From assembly GCA_018417955.1 (NCBI GenBank), contig JACTVC010000020.1, positions 992,001-1,056,000 on the forward strand: a stretch of 64,000 nucleotides of DNA, given 5' to 3'. The notes beneath the pieces were generated by a model. That model had not been told where the DNA came from. It was given only the letters and a program-made list of their open reading frames with translations, and searched no databases. Position 1 is the first letter of the stretch. Each line of letters starts with the position of its first letter. Of the stretch, positions 1 through 10,735 are shown in pieces. This stretch comes from Laccaria trichodermophora (Eukaryota > Basidiomycota > Agaricomycetes > Agaricales > Hydnangiaceae). Position numbers and translations under genes: made by a program.

Positions 1-317
1 CAGGGGAGTATAGTGGAAAGCGATCTTCGCGCTAGCGTCCGAGAAAGGATTTTCCCACTGTATATGCACTATCGTTCCCAGCCCGTGGCGTTATGCAGTC
101 ACCATGTTCGTTGGCAATCATTTCAACATTGTAAACTGATAGAGGTAGTTAGCACCAAATATGAAGTTTCATAGGAAGGATCTACCCTGCCCATATTACT
201 GATTTCCAGCGCATGAAGCGCATACCACTCAAGGTCCAACTGTCTTAAATGTAAGGCACATTGAAGTCCATCGACGTCGAAACTTACCGTGAAATTTTCG
301 GGCCAAAATGTGACTCG

Positions 318-501
318 GACTCTATGCAAGCAAAAGAGGGGCCGGAGTAACCAGGACTAACGAAGGGCCGCGTTGGTCTGACGAGAGTGAAGGAGACGGC
401 ACTGTCTCAGACTCTACGCAAGCAAAAGAGGCGCCGGAGTAACCAGAACTAACGAAGGGCCGCGTTAATCTGACGAGAGTGAAGGAGACGGCACTAGAAA
501 C
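318..501. repeat. 92-bp tandem duplication, two copies
   Basis: The block starting GACTCTATGCAAGC at 318 recurs as GACTCTACGCAAGC at 410. The two copies stay aligned over about 90 bp through the GGCCGCGTT...GACGAGAGTGAAGGAGACGGCACT part, with only a few substitutions. Confidence 0.85.
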
Positions 502-1200
502 AATGAGCATTGTGTTCAACGGCCCTGTGAGTGAATAGCAGCGACAAAGAGTCAAACCGCCAGATCGAAAGGCTGACAGGGAGTCGAAGCCTTCGCAACG
601 AGGACGACAAGGAGTCGAGTCCAGGTGCGCCAGAAGGGAGATAAGGAGAAAGAGTAAGGTAACTCACATTTCAGAGGACCATCCGTCCACGCAAACAAGA
701 CGGCTCTTCTAAGTTCTTGCGCTTCAGAGTTGAGTGAGGATTATGAGAAGCGTTCCTCCTGAGGTGATACCGGCGAGTCTTGGGAATATTCTGCATTGAT
801 GTTAGACGCGCGGTGTCTCAACGTAGGACCAGCGGGAGGCTGAATGGGACGGTGAAAGATTGTCCTAGCACGAGAGAAGGTGGGTGATTGAGGAATGGGT
901 GCCAAAGAACGAGAAGAACGAGTGGTGAGCGTGCTGACACGCGTGCTGCTTCTGTCTATGATTTTTGTCGAGTACAACACCTGCCAGGTGGAGCCGTGGC
1001 TGGCTTCAATCTGTTGGAAACAATGAGCAATCTGTTCAACACGGACCCATGAGAGAATAGCAGCAACAATGAGTCAAACCGCCAGATTGTACAAAGGCCG
1101 ACATCGAGTCAAAGCCATCGCAACGAGGACGACAAGGAGTCGAATCCAAGTGCGGCAGAAGGTAGACAAGGGGAGAAAAACGTATTACTCACGTTTGAGA
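497..1200. repeat. Dispersed direct duplication, 497-680 and 1017-1200
   Basis: Two ~180-bp blocks beginning GAAACAATGAGCA (497 and 1017) align through GCAACGAGGACGACAAGGAG and end near an ACTCAC word. The sequence between them (681-1016) is not shared. Divergence is moderate, so this is not a recent copy. Confidence 0.75.
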
Positions 1201-1611
1201 GGATATCCCGCGACGGTGAAGAAAGGTCGAGAGGGAACGTGAAAAAGCGTCGGGACGAAAGTGAACGTGAAGAAGCGTCGGGACGAAAGGGAACGTGGAG
1301 AAGTGTCGGAAGGGCGAGACGGAACGGGAGAAGTGTCGGAGAAAGAGGGGAGTTAAAGTGGTGATGATCAACGATCTAGATCATAGTTTGATAAGATACA
1401 TGACATGTATGATAGGTAAACCTTCTTACCTGCCATGCTCCTCGTCCACTCACGATTGAACATCGAAGGATAGGTGAGTTATGCCCCATACTTGTGACGA
1501 TGTCTTCCGGGATTAGACTCTGTGTCGTCCCATTGAAGAACTCCAGCAGACCTTGACTCCATGTCGGTCTGCACTCACATCGAGTTTGACTCTTCGTCGC
1601 TCGCATCTCAT

Positions 1612-2375
1612 TCACGTAGGGTACTGCCGCTGACGTGTTGTCCTCATAGGTTCGTCTGCTCCTTGCTGTGAGATTACCTCACATCCGATATACACCAAGA
1701 TTTTATTCCCTTTAACTCTCGCTCCTGGCGGCAGGTGTACTGGCGCATGTTCCGCCCCACTCAGAAGGATGTTCGGCTCCTCCGGTTCCAACTTGTTCCA
1801 AACGTCGTCCACACTCGTGTCACCATATATAGGTTTAGCAATCATCTCCGCAATCTCGTTGGCTATCCTGACTTCTTGTTGTTCATTCACAGCAACCTTC
1901 ATAGCAACCACCTTGTCCGTCGTCCTAAACGGCAGTTGGGATTCAGTAACACATGACGGATCCATAAGCAAGGATGTACAAGTTTCCATGGGTCGTTTTG
2001 AGCGTGTCCCCAGCTTTCTTCTTCGCAGGTATCGTCTCCCCGTTTAAATAGGTCGATTCTAGGGTATTGACTTGCTTTTCCAGTCGTAACCGTGTTCCTG
2101 CTAGACGCTCCAGTTCCGTCTCGTTCAGTTTCTTTCGTTTCAGTGCACCGGTGATTGGAGTGCATGTCACCTCCCCTCAGGCCCTTACTCTCCAATTGGT
2201 GAGTGGCAATAATCTCCGTCCAGTAATCGACTCCACGTTCAAATTGGCCGATTCTAGGGTTTTGACTTGCATCTCCACTTGGATTCGTGTTTTTGCTAGT
2301 CGATCCAGTTCCGTCTCTTTCTGTTTCTTTCGTTTCAGCGCAGCGGTGGCCGCTGTGGATGTCAATGCACACAAC
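1612..2375 (-). pseudogene. SNF7/Vps32-like (ESCRT-III) gene fragment with a duplicated exon
   Basis: Read on the minus strand, the conceptual pieces match the ESCRT-III subunit SNF7, which polymerises on endosomal membranes for cargo sorting and membrane scission. Visible blocks in order: AALKRKKQKETELDRLA with VKTLESANLNVE (about 2340-2230), a second version ALKRKKLNETELERLAG with QVNTLESTYLNGET (about 2140-2040), KKKAGDTLKTTHGNL, then AMKVAVNEQQEVRIANEIAE (around 1880) and a C-terminal PVHLPPG block (around 1735). These follow the family's order: helix 2, the 'LKTIHGNL' hinge, helix 3/4, then the tail. The N-terminal basic helix, about 60 residues, was not found upstream. Between the hinge and the next block the reading is interrupted. 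Missing 5' end, interruption and duplicated exon point to a decaying copy, though an unusual spliced gene cannot be excluded. Confidence 0.6.
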
Positions 2376-2420
2376 CTCTCGTCAGGTCGTCACTCTCAAA
2401 TTGGTGAGTGGCAAAATTCT
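2025..2420 (-). repeat. ~195-bp tandem duplication of an exon plus its flanking intron (SNF7-like)
   Basis: GGTCGATTCTAGGG at 2051 and GGCCGATTCTAGGG at 2246 start two aligned blocks about 195 bp apart. Each contains the same SNF7 core exon and, on its intron side, the shared words CTCCAATTGGTGAGTGGCAA and CTCAAATTGGTGAGTGGCAA. Both copies keep an open frame but have diverged at many positions. Confidence 0.8.
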
Positions 2421-2819
2421 GCATTGCTCCTTATTTCTACAATTTTAATGAAGTGGCGTTCGTAGATAAGGGCTGTTTGTGGGAAGGAATAGGGGGAGGT
2501 ATATCATGTTCAGTGGAGGGACGAGCCGAATTGGGTGATTTGCTATGGAATACGGCTAGTACGAGGTCTGCGGCGTTCGATTTTCCGGTCTACTACATAT
2601 GTGTTACGTAGATACAATGTAAGTGGTAGTACTAGCATTTGACGCGTCTGGTTTTGACGCGTTTGATGTGCACGTGATGCCATTAACAACGTGATTGGTG
2701 TTTGGGATCAATCACCGTTTTTCCGTTCCGTTACTTTTCAACTTCTCCATCTTCTTCATCCACGATAGAGTGCGCCAACGAAGAAGTTCTTCAAAACAGT
2801 GAGTCTTCCTTTTCGTGTT

Positions 2820-3295
2820 TTTCGATTCTGGAACTCGACTCCTTGTCGTTCCATGGGATTGGGTGGATTTTGACTCCTTGTCGATCCACCTTCCCACCTT
2901 CCTGAGTTCGACTCCTTGTCACTCACTCTTGGTTCGCTTTGCCGCCGAATACACGTTAATCTGATCTTTCTTAGGCGTTGGCGTCCATCTGGCTATATAT
3001 TCCGTTTCCGTGCCATTCATCCGTAACCGGTGAGTAATGTATGTTCGCGTATACTTATACTCATACTGAACATAGTCCTCAGCTTTGTTACTTGGGTCTT
3101 CCCAACCACGTCAGCCTCTCTCTCGCATCCCGCCACCCACCCGTGTACCATCAATTGGACTCTGATCGGTATGTAGTCTTCTCCTGGATCTCGTATGCTT
3201 GAGCGCGGAATTTGACTCCTTGTCGTTCCGTTGGAGGATGTACGTCTTGACTCCCTGTCGGCGGACATCCTCCAATCGTGTTTGACTCTTTGTCG
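2820..3295 (+). repeat. Interspersed TTGACTCCTTGTCG-type 14-mer, at least six copies
   Basis: The word (T/C)(T/C)GACTCCTTGTCG or a one-base variant occurs near 2836, 2870, 2907, 3206, 3245 and 3281. Related words lie near 1511, 1556 and 1592, and in reverse orientation near 545, 575, 609, 1097 and 1131. Spacing is irregular, so it is not a simple tandem repeat. No function can be read from it. Confidence 0.65.
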
Positions 3296-3352
3296 CGTGA
3301 CGTTTCTTCAACTATCTATTCTAGAATTGCATTTCTAACAGGATTACTAGCT

Positions 3353-4855
3353 ATGGCGTCTACTTCTCCAACTTCGAAACCGTACTATAAGGAATACACG
3401 CGTGAAGGAGATCGCGAATTCTGCGCGACGGACGCTTATTGCTGGAATGTATTGGATCGTCAGGTTCGGACGAGGGAGGTTGTGAGTGAGGCCGGGATCA
3501 ACACATTCATCGAACATCCCGACAAGGGCGACCCCCCGTCCTGGTGGGTCATTACTACTCCGAACGCGGGCTACATCCCGACCGCTCCCATTGGCATTCG
3601 TCATATTCAAGCGAAGGCGGATGGCCGCTTTGGACTGGACGACCGCACCCTCCACCCCCAGATGTACGTCAAAGGTTTTGAGTATATCTGCTGCATCCCC
3701 ATACGCGATGAGTCTCGCCACATGTTGTGGTGGACACCCTCTCCCGAAGATTGCCCTATCATTCCCAATTCGCCTTTCTCAGTCACTATTCGTGTACTCA
3801 AGCCGGATCTGTTGAACGGGTACAAGGATCTTCGCGACAAATATGTTGGTCTGATTGGTAAACGTGAGGGACGCGACCGCTCCCCTCTCGCGGGTCTTTT
3901 GGTCACTGCGATGTGTCAAGCTCTCGATAGGCTTCGTTCGTTTGGGATGACCTACAAGGAGATACTACTGGCCGTCGCAGAGTTCCAAAGAGCGGTCTTG
4001 GACATACACGCGTGGATCGATTTCGTTGACGTTTATCAACCACGTCTTTTTCCTGGTCCCAATGGCGTGGTCAAGTACGATGCCAATCAGAAGTTGATGG
4101 GAGCTTTTACGGAAAAGGTCCAGGTCGCTCAACAACTCCAGGCGATGGGAATCCCCGTGTGGTTAATCTGCCCGTCATTCCGTATCCTCCCAACCATGAA
4201 TGTCAACGTCTCAACCCCCCAGCTACATTGCGATAAGATTGTTCTGCACCATTTCAAGGATGGGCACGGCAATTTAGATCCATACCCTGTTCTGGCGACT
4301 GGTCCGCCGTCGACCGAACTTTACAGGTGGACCCAACGTATAGGCTGCGCGATCATGGATCTTCAAGACGTCACTGCAATCGGTCGACAGGATTTTATCG
4401 AAGGAAAAGCCAGTATTGGAGGAGTTCGTGATGCATGTATGTTTCCAGCTTGTAATGATACAACCTACTGACCAAGCCTCATCGAAGATTCTATTCCTGT
4501 GCCGTCCGCTTCAGCATTGTCGTCTGTGGGGAAAGTTGGCCCATCTGGTTCGTTCTTTCCTAATTCTTTCTATGTTACTTTGGAGTCTAATATCCACCTG
4601 TCTTTCAGCTTATCTGTTACCATCCAGTGGCGGCCAACAACCCTCATCATCCTCGAAAGGTGTGTCTCGTTATTTTAAGCTTAGCATGTGTACTAATTGT
4701 GAATTCTCGCAGTTCTGCTCTCGGTCGCCTCTCAGCAGCTGTCCCAACGCTCCTTGGTACCTTCCATCCAACCGGTCATGCCCAACCCAACACGTCAAGG
4801 TGGTCCCACCCCTGGCTGTAGTCGTTGCCCTAGGCACCCACATTATTGCACTTAA
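3353..4855 (+). CDS. Agaricomycete-type protein of unknown function, four exons, 445 aa
   Basis: I do not recognise a named domain. My model joins 3353-4436, 4488-4547, 4609-4659 and 4713-4855, with GTATGT, GTTCGT and GTGTGT donors. It closes in frame (1,338 nt). The start is the ATG giving MASTSPTSKPYYKEYT; the frame is open further upstream but has no ATG there and passes an AACAG/G acceptor-like site. Features: an acidic/aromatic N-terminus, a central DIHAWIDFVDVY...MGAFT...LQAMGIPVWLI block (about residues 220-285), a Ser/Gln-rich linker, and a cysteine-containing tail PGCSRCPRHPHYC. From memory, similar 'GIPVW' proteins are multicopy hypothetical proteins in Agaricales genomes, which suggests a mobile or fast-expanding family, but that is inference. 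No signal peptide or membrane segment is seen. Confidence 0.6.
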
Positions 4856-4955
4856 TCCCTTGCCATTATCCATGCATTCAAGCCAGGGGTCTGCAGCATG
4901 GGTTTGGCCTAGGATTTGTTGGGGCAGGCTTTTGGTAAACATATATCAATCAAAT

Positions 4956-5385
4956 TCTGAGGAGATATATATGTCCTACAGCTTTGTTTCTCCTAGAAAG
5001 AACACCTGAAAGTTTATCAAATATATATTTGATAATGTTCTGACACTTTTAAATAGTTTCCCTCTGTCAAATCTGACTGGAATAGGCTGGATGCGACAGA
5101 TCTGTTTCAGATGACCTTGGCCTGTTGATGCCTTTGGTACACAATTGTCAACAATGCATAGTTTTAACTCTGAAGAGATATATATGCTTTACAACTTTGT
5201 TTCTCCGAGAAAGAAAATGTGAAACTTTACAAAATATATGTTTGATAATGTCCTGACACTCCTAGATAATTTCCCTCCACCAAATTTGACCGAAATAGCT
5301 GGATGCGACAAACCGATTTTGGATGACTTACAGCCTTAGACGCTGTTGGTACACAAATGTAAACAACATTGAAAAACTTCGGTAG
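4956..5385. repeat. 213-bp tandem duplication downstream of the 445-aa gene
   Basis: TCTGAGGAGATATATATG at 4956 and TCTGAAGAGATATATATG at 5169 begin two aligned copies. Each contains CTTTGTTTCTCC(T/G)AGAAAGAA, a TTTGATAATGT(T/C)CTGACAC block, and GCTGGATGCGACA. Divergence is roughly one base in eight by eye. No gene is apparent between 4856 and 5540. Confidence 0.8.
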
Positions 5386-5539
5386 CTACTCTACCACACA
5401 ACATACAGGGAAAGGAGCGGTAAAACAGGTCTAATACATGAATTGCTTGCTAATATACATATGTACACCTTAGAAAGAGACATGACTGCCCGAAAAGAAG
5501 GTATGCTTTGCAGCCACCCATCCTGCCCTCTTCAAGCGA

Positions 5540-7080
5540 TGGGTGCCATCCGCACCCAGCGCTTGCTGTCATGCGCGGTATCTCCACCTCATCCTTGACA
5601 CAGCCGAGTCGGATTCTGCATCGACTCGACTATACCCTCACGTGTTTCGTCCTGTGCCGTTGTTGTCCTGTGTCGTAGCTGTGTGGCTGTTGTCCTGCAT
5701 TGTGGTCACATTGGTCATCGTTTTGTAACGTCAGCGTATCGTCAGTGTCGTAGGCGTCGTTTCCATATTGTGATTGTCCGATGACATCATTCCGCGTCGT
5801 CGTCGTGTTGGCCGTCTGTTGTTGTGTTGGCCGTCTGCTGTCGGGTTGGGTAGGTCCGATGACGACAAACGATAGATGGGCGTTGTTCGTTTGGTTGCCA
5901 CGTCGCTGGCAGCGACGTGGCAACTGGGCTGTGTGTGTGATTGATAATGGGTATGCGAGGGAGCGGATAGGTGAGCTCACCAGGGCAGCGTGTCGTCACT
6001 GTCCTCTATGTGTCGCACCGCCGTCCCGTTTCCATGTAGTCGTCATCTGATAATATCATCCCACATCTCATCATTTCGGCCGTCTGTTGCCGTCCGTTGT
6101 CGGGTTGGGTGGGTCCGATGACGACGAACATTGAATGAGCGTCGTTCGTTTGATTGCTACGTCACTGAGCGACGTGGCACCTGGGCTGTGTGTGTGATCA
6201 TTGGAATGTGAGGGAGGGGATACGCGAGCTTACCGAGGTGGGTGATGCTGTTTGTGGGGGATGTCGCTCTTTGTGGTGGTAATGCTAGGCGCTCGTCGCC
6301 GTCCGTGGGTAGTGGGCATGCGTGACCCATTGTTGTTTGCTGGTGCTTCCCTCGTAGTGGTGGTCCATTGTGATCAAGCAAGCATGACGACTGTTATCGT
6401 CGTTTAGGAGTGCGGACGAGAGGGCTGTTGTGGTCGCATGCTCGTCCCTCGATCCTCGTGGTGGTACATCGTTGTCCATGGTTGCGGCCGTGATCGTCCG
6501 TTATCGCGGTCGCATGCTCGTCCCTCGGAGTGGTGGTCCGTTGTCGTCAAGGAAGGATGACGATGACAGTCGTCGTCGTTTGTCAGAGCAAGGAGTAGGG
6601 ACCAGATGGTTGTCGTGGTCGCATGTTCGTCCCTCGTCACCCGTGGTCCATTGTCGTCAAGACGAGATCTGTCGTTGTCGTTTGTCAGAGCAGAGACTGG
6701 GGAGGCGGGCTTACCTGGGGTCAGGTTCTGCAACACGAAGCGCACGGTGTGCAAACGTGATGAGCGAAATGTATCTGGCGGTTCGAGAGGCGATTGGATG
6801 ACTTGAGGTTGGTGCAGATGGACGGTTGGATGACTTGAGGTTGAATAACGTTGAATGTTGATGGACCGATGGTTGAACGGAAGGCAAGAAGGAGCAGGGA
6901 TGGCGCAGACGTGGCATGCTCAACCACCCATCAACAGCGCTCGGAAAGTGCCGAGCGCTGAAGGAGCACTGCGCGCACTCGTCGCGCACTCGTTATTGAG
7001 GGAAAAGAAATACGGAAAAATGTATTTTAAGGTCCTAAGGAATGGTACTAACATTTGAGATAGGTAGCACTATGTATTTA
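5540..7080. other. GTCGTC/GTTGTC-rich low-complexity region
   Basis: This stretch is dominated by permutations of GTCGTCGTTGTC and contains two dispersed ~150-bp copies (about 5830-5990 and 6090-6240, both with GGTCCGATGACGAC and GTGTGTGTGATNATT). It also has three copies of a TGGTCGCATGCTCGTCCC word near 6430, 6508 and 6618. Several open frames cross it on both strands, as expected for stop-poor repeats. None has a start and composition I would trust as a gene. Confidence 0.6.
5895..5923. repeat. Perfect 29-bp palindrome
   Basis: TTGCCACGTCGCTG is followed by a single G and then its exact reverse complement, giving 14-bp arms. The diverged partner copy near 6155-6180 has lost the symmetry. 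The palindrome could form a strong hairpin or be a symmetric protein-binding site; nothing else here indicates which. Confidence 0.9.
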
Positions 7081-7666
7081 CCAGGCAGGGAGTAAAAGTC
7101 AGACGAACTTCAATCTACAGCTGAGTTTCCGGCACTTTCAGCTGCTTTACTGTGACCCTCTGCACCCATTCCCATTACCTGTATCCACACAATCCTCTGA
7201 TTTCTATGAAAATTTGTGAATCTGTTCGAGTTTTCATTCTGAAGGTATCCATGTAGATTTCTTGGCCATTGGATGATTTTTGTGAACACAGTATAGTTTA
7301 TATCAGACAAAATACACTCTATTCAAGGACTCTCACAACAAATCCTTCATTATCAAGGTGAATACAGCCCTCAATAATTTCATACTGGTATCCACCTTTA
7401 GCTGAGATTATGTAAATTTGACTCCCTGAGTATTAGGCAAGCAGAGAAATGTGTGCCAACACAATTGTATGTTTTAAAACCCTCCTGAAAATTGAAAAAT
7501 GGGAACAAGACTTTCAGGTGTGTTATTTCACTCAAAACTTAACAATGCCTGTCCTAATATTGTTTCACTTATGCTATAGGTGTTAGTAGGCTATAGCTGG
7601 TAGGTTTTCAATGACAAATTGCTGCAATGAATCATGATATGTTTTTTATCTTGAAAAAAAGATACT
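7081..7666. other. AT-rich sequence left of the foldback element, no gene seen
   Basis: No coding frame or repeat is recognised. Because the foldback at 7674-13678 is flanked by a target-site repeat, this DNA was presumably contiguous with 13687 onward before insertion. It may therefore be the left portion of the KDZ element whose genes lie at 14.8-19.7 kb. Confidence 0.35.
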
Positions 7667-7674
7667 CCTTTCTC
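7667..7674. repeat. Target-site direct repeat, left (CCTTTCTC)
   Basis: CCTTTCTC directly abuts the left terminal repeat and is repeated exactly at 13679-13686 directly after the right terminal repeat. The last C is also the first base of the left terminal repeat, so the duplication is 7 or 8 bp. Confidence 0.8.
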
Positions 7675-8629
7675 ACTTCAGTCACCCATTTTAGGGTACC
7701 TGTGAGGTATATGAATTCTTTGATTTAGGGGACCTCCATGGTACCCATTCCAAGGGTGGTATAAGAGCACATACCAATACCATGGTACCATGGTATGGAA
7801 AACCCATACCATACCAATACCATGTTACCATACCATACCATGTCACCTCATACCATACCATGCCATACCATACCATCATACCATACCATACCATACCATC
7901 ATACCAGGGTGTCTGGGGTCCTTTTTCAAAATATATAAATTCTTTCTGCAGGCTGCAATACTGGTCCATTGGGTGCCATTTTTTGTGGAAAGCTTCTTGA
8001 TGTTTTTCCCAAGATTTTAAGATACAAATGGAGGCTATATAGTCAAATCCATCCTTTGAAAATCAGTTCAAATGAGCTTAATCCCAGCTTTTTCCATGCA
8101 TCAAAAGCCATTTATTGATACATATCTTTCCCAGTCCTTTCAATTACAATTAGAACAATATTCATCACAAATAAATCAATGCTGCATCAGTATTTGAGAA
8201 ACAAAGAAAAGAAAACATTTTGTGTATTGGCTATAGTCCTGGACCATGCATGATACCATGCATTGCAAAAGCATGGACTTGAGCTAAATTATTATCCAAC
8301 AGCCTAGGCTGAAATATGCACTTCAACTAATCAACTACATTAAGTACCCTTCACAGATGATTCATTTCAAAAGCCTGAAATTTGGATTCAAAAAGTGCCA
8401 TGCTGTTGCTGTCAAAGAAGTATGTGTATATATTTACTATTTGAAAACTACATATGATGGAATCAAAGTATTGTTGTTCTGAGAATTTGACCAAAGTTGT
8501 CATTATCAAAATATTTGGTCCAATCCAAAGTCTTGTCAATTGGAGAGCCAGGGGTACAGATTAAGGAAGCTCCTGTTGGCCATGGCCTCCCAAAACCATG
8601 ATACTATGTTCAGCCTTATTCATATCACA

Positions 8630-9085
8630 TGTCATACCACAACCATTCATACCATACCACAACTATTCATACCAAACTATGGTATTGCCCCCTCACCATA
8701 CCATACTATGGTATTGCCATCTCACACCATACCATACTATGGTATTGCCATCTCATACCATACCATGGTATTGCCCCCTCACCATACCATACTATGGTAT
8801 TGCCATCTCATACCATACCATGGTATTGCACCCTCACCATACCACACCATGGTATTGCCATCTCATACCATACCATGGTATTGCACCCTCACCATACCAC
8901 ACCATGGTATTGCCATCTCATACCATACCATGGTATTGCACCCCCATACCATACCATACCATGGTATTGCACCCTCACCATACCATACCATGGTATTGCA
9001 CCCCCATACCATACCATACTATACCATGGTATTGCACCCTTATACCATACCATGGTACTCCACTCCCATACCATACCATGTTGTT
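8630..9085. repeat. ACCATACCATGGTATTGC subterminal repeat block
   Basis: Dozens of CCATA pentamers and ACCATGGTATTGC units separated by CCCTC or CATCTC spacers. Equivalent blocks are at 12270-12720 (mirror) and at 19930-20340 in the KDZ right end. Their presence in every KDZ-type end here suggests subterminal transposase-binding sites, by analogy with other cut-and-paste families; this is inference. Confidence 0.85.
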
Positions 9086-9366
9086 TGATGTTTAAGGTGC
9101 TGTTCTCAGGATCCAGTGTGAATTTCTAAATATGGAAGGTGTGGCTATGCTAAATGAAAAAGAAATTAATGGGATAGATGCTTAAAATATCACAGGAACC
9201 ATAATCTATGCAGAGGAAGGCAGAAAACCCCCATTTCGAAGTTTGTTTACATATATTTACCAATAGCTTTAACCAAAGTAAGGCTACAAAAATTGTAGTG
9301 TCCGCTTTTTTCATTAGAAAAGAGAAGTATGATTAGAAAACTTTGTAGTGTGCGCTTTGATGTGCG

Positions 9367-9890
9367 CACTATTTCCTAATTGGGCCATTTCCTAATTGGG
9401 AAAAGCGTTACACTTTTTTCTGCCACACCTGATGTCAGGCACAGTGCGCATTTAGGTCGGGAACTGTTTCCCACGCTTTTTGGGCCAGAAGAGTTAGTGG
9501 CTAGCTTAGTGTTGTCATTGTTAATGACGATGTGCGCACTATTTCCTAATTGGGCCATTTCCTAATCAGGAAAAGCGTTACACTTTTTTCTGCCACACCT
9601 GATGTCAGGCACAGTGCGCATTTAGGTCGGGAAATATTTCCCACGCTCTTTGGGCCAGAAGAGTTAGTGGCTAGCTTGGTGTTGTCATTGTTAATGACGA
9701 TGTGCGCACTATTTCCTAATTGGGCCATTTCCTAATCAGGAAAAGCGTTACACTTTTTTCTGCCACACCTAATGTCAGGCACAGTGCGCATTTAGGTTGG
9801 GAACTGTTTCCCACGCTCTTTGGGCCAGAAGAGTTAGTAGGCTAGCTTAGTTTTGTCACTGTTCATGACGATGTTCGCATATTTCCCAAT
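9367..9890. repeat. 170-bp tandem repeat, three copies (left arm)
   Basis: ATGTGCGCACTATTTCCTAA recurs at 170-bp spacing. Each unit contains CCTAATNNGGAAAAGCGTTACAC, a GGTCGGGAA..TTTCCC block and GGCCAGAAGAGTTAGT. The third copy is truncated and diverged. The mirror copies lie at 11462-11985. Confidence 0.9.
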
Positions 9891-9899
9891 TAGGAAATT

Positions 9900-10450
9900 C
9901 ATTACATAATATCAGTTTGTAGTCTCCGCTTTTTTAGACTACAAAAGTTTGTAGTGTGCGCTTTTTTCATTACAAAAGTTTGTAGTCTTCTGCTTGTGTT
10001 CACTACAGAATTACTAGTGTGCGCTTTTTTAGACTACAAAAGTTTGTAGTGTGCGCTTTTTTCATTACAAAGGTTTGTAGTCTTTTGCTTGTGTTCACTA
10101 CAAAATTACTAGTGTGCGCTTTTTTCATTACAAAAGTTTGTAGTCTTCTGCTTGGGTTCACTACAAAAGTTTGTAGTGTGCGCTTTTTTCATTACAAAGG
10201 TTTGTAGTCTTTTGCTTGTGTTCACTACAAAATTACTAGAGTGCGCTTTTTTCATTACAAAAGTTTGTAGTCTTCTGTTTGGGTTCACTACAAAATTACT
10301 ACTGTGCGCTTTTTTCATTACAAAGTTTGTAGTGTGCGCTTTTTGGACTACAAAAGTTTGTAGTGTTCGCTTTTTTCATTACAAAGGCTTGTAGTGTCCG
10401 CTTTTTTCATTATAAAAGTTTGTAGTGTCTGCTTTTTCATTACAAAAGTT
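9900..10450. repeat. Short TTTGTAGTGTGCGCTTTTTT repeat block (left arm)
   Basis: About fifteen tandem or near-tandem units of roughly 30-60 bp combine TTTGTAGTGTGCGC, TTTTTTCATTACAAA and TGCTTGTGTTCACTACAAA. The mirror block lies at about 10900-11450. The stop-poor frames across it are repeat translations, not genes. Confidence 0.85.
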
Positions 10451-10616
10451 TGTGGTCTGCTTATCTTATATATTATATTGTAGTCTCCTATTATCTATGT
10501 AGGTATGACCTGATGTTTCAGGCAAACTGACTGCAGCCAAACAGCTGGCAAATCATTCACACTTTGTACTCCCTAAGGAATTACATTCAAGACTAACTAT
10601 TTGAAAGGGCAGGTAG

Positions 10617-10735
10617 TTCAGTCATGTTCTCATCATATTCAACATTCTTTCCATATATCTGGGGACTCAACTATGTCTGAACATAGCCAACCTTGACATG
10701 TCCTCTCTTTCTACTTCATCATTGGGTAGCTGCCA
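10617..10735. other. Unpaired 119-bp apex of the foldback
   Basis: This is the only stretch between the arms that does not pair with the other side. It is single-copy in the window and shows no gene or hairpin of its own beyond a short TATGTCTGAACATA symmetric word near 10673-10686. Confidence 0.8.

Larger units (their letters stand above)
1..1611. other. Repeat-rich region without a recognised gene
   Basis: I see no convincing coding sequence here. The stretch holds a 92-bp tandem duplication, a dispersed ~180-bp duplication, a purine-rich segment around 1200-1350 with repeated GAAC/CGTCGGGACGAAAG words, and several copies of a GACAAGGAGTC-like word that recurs on the opposite strand at 1.5-3.3 kb. 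The short open frames in this region run through these repeats and show no domain. Confidence 0.5.
7674..10616 (+). repeat. Left arm of the foldback element
   Basis: From tip to apex: terminal repeat (7674-7700), a CCATA/GGTAT block (7771-7905), ~700 bp of non-repetitive AT-rich DNA, a long ACCATACCATGGTATTGC block (about 8630-9085), ~280 bp of AT-rich DNA, 170-bp tandem repeats (about 9367-9890), then a TTTGTAGTGTGCGC repeat block (about 9900-10450) and a short unique apex-proximal part. Confidence 0.9.

Noticed and set aside
5630..6989. Several 60-120-codon frames on both strands
   Set aside because: GTCGTC-type low-complexity DNA leaves all frames open; composition is repetitive and no start or splice signals support a gene.
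8540..9129. Long open frames of 165-182 codons rich in Tyr/His/Pro, mirrored at 12223-12812
   Set aside because: They are translations of the CCATA/GGTAT repeat in several frames at once; the repeat has few stops.
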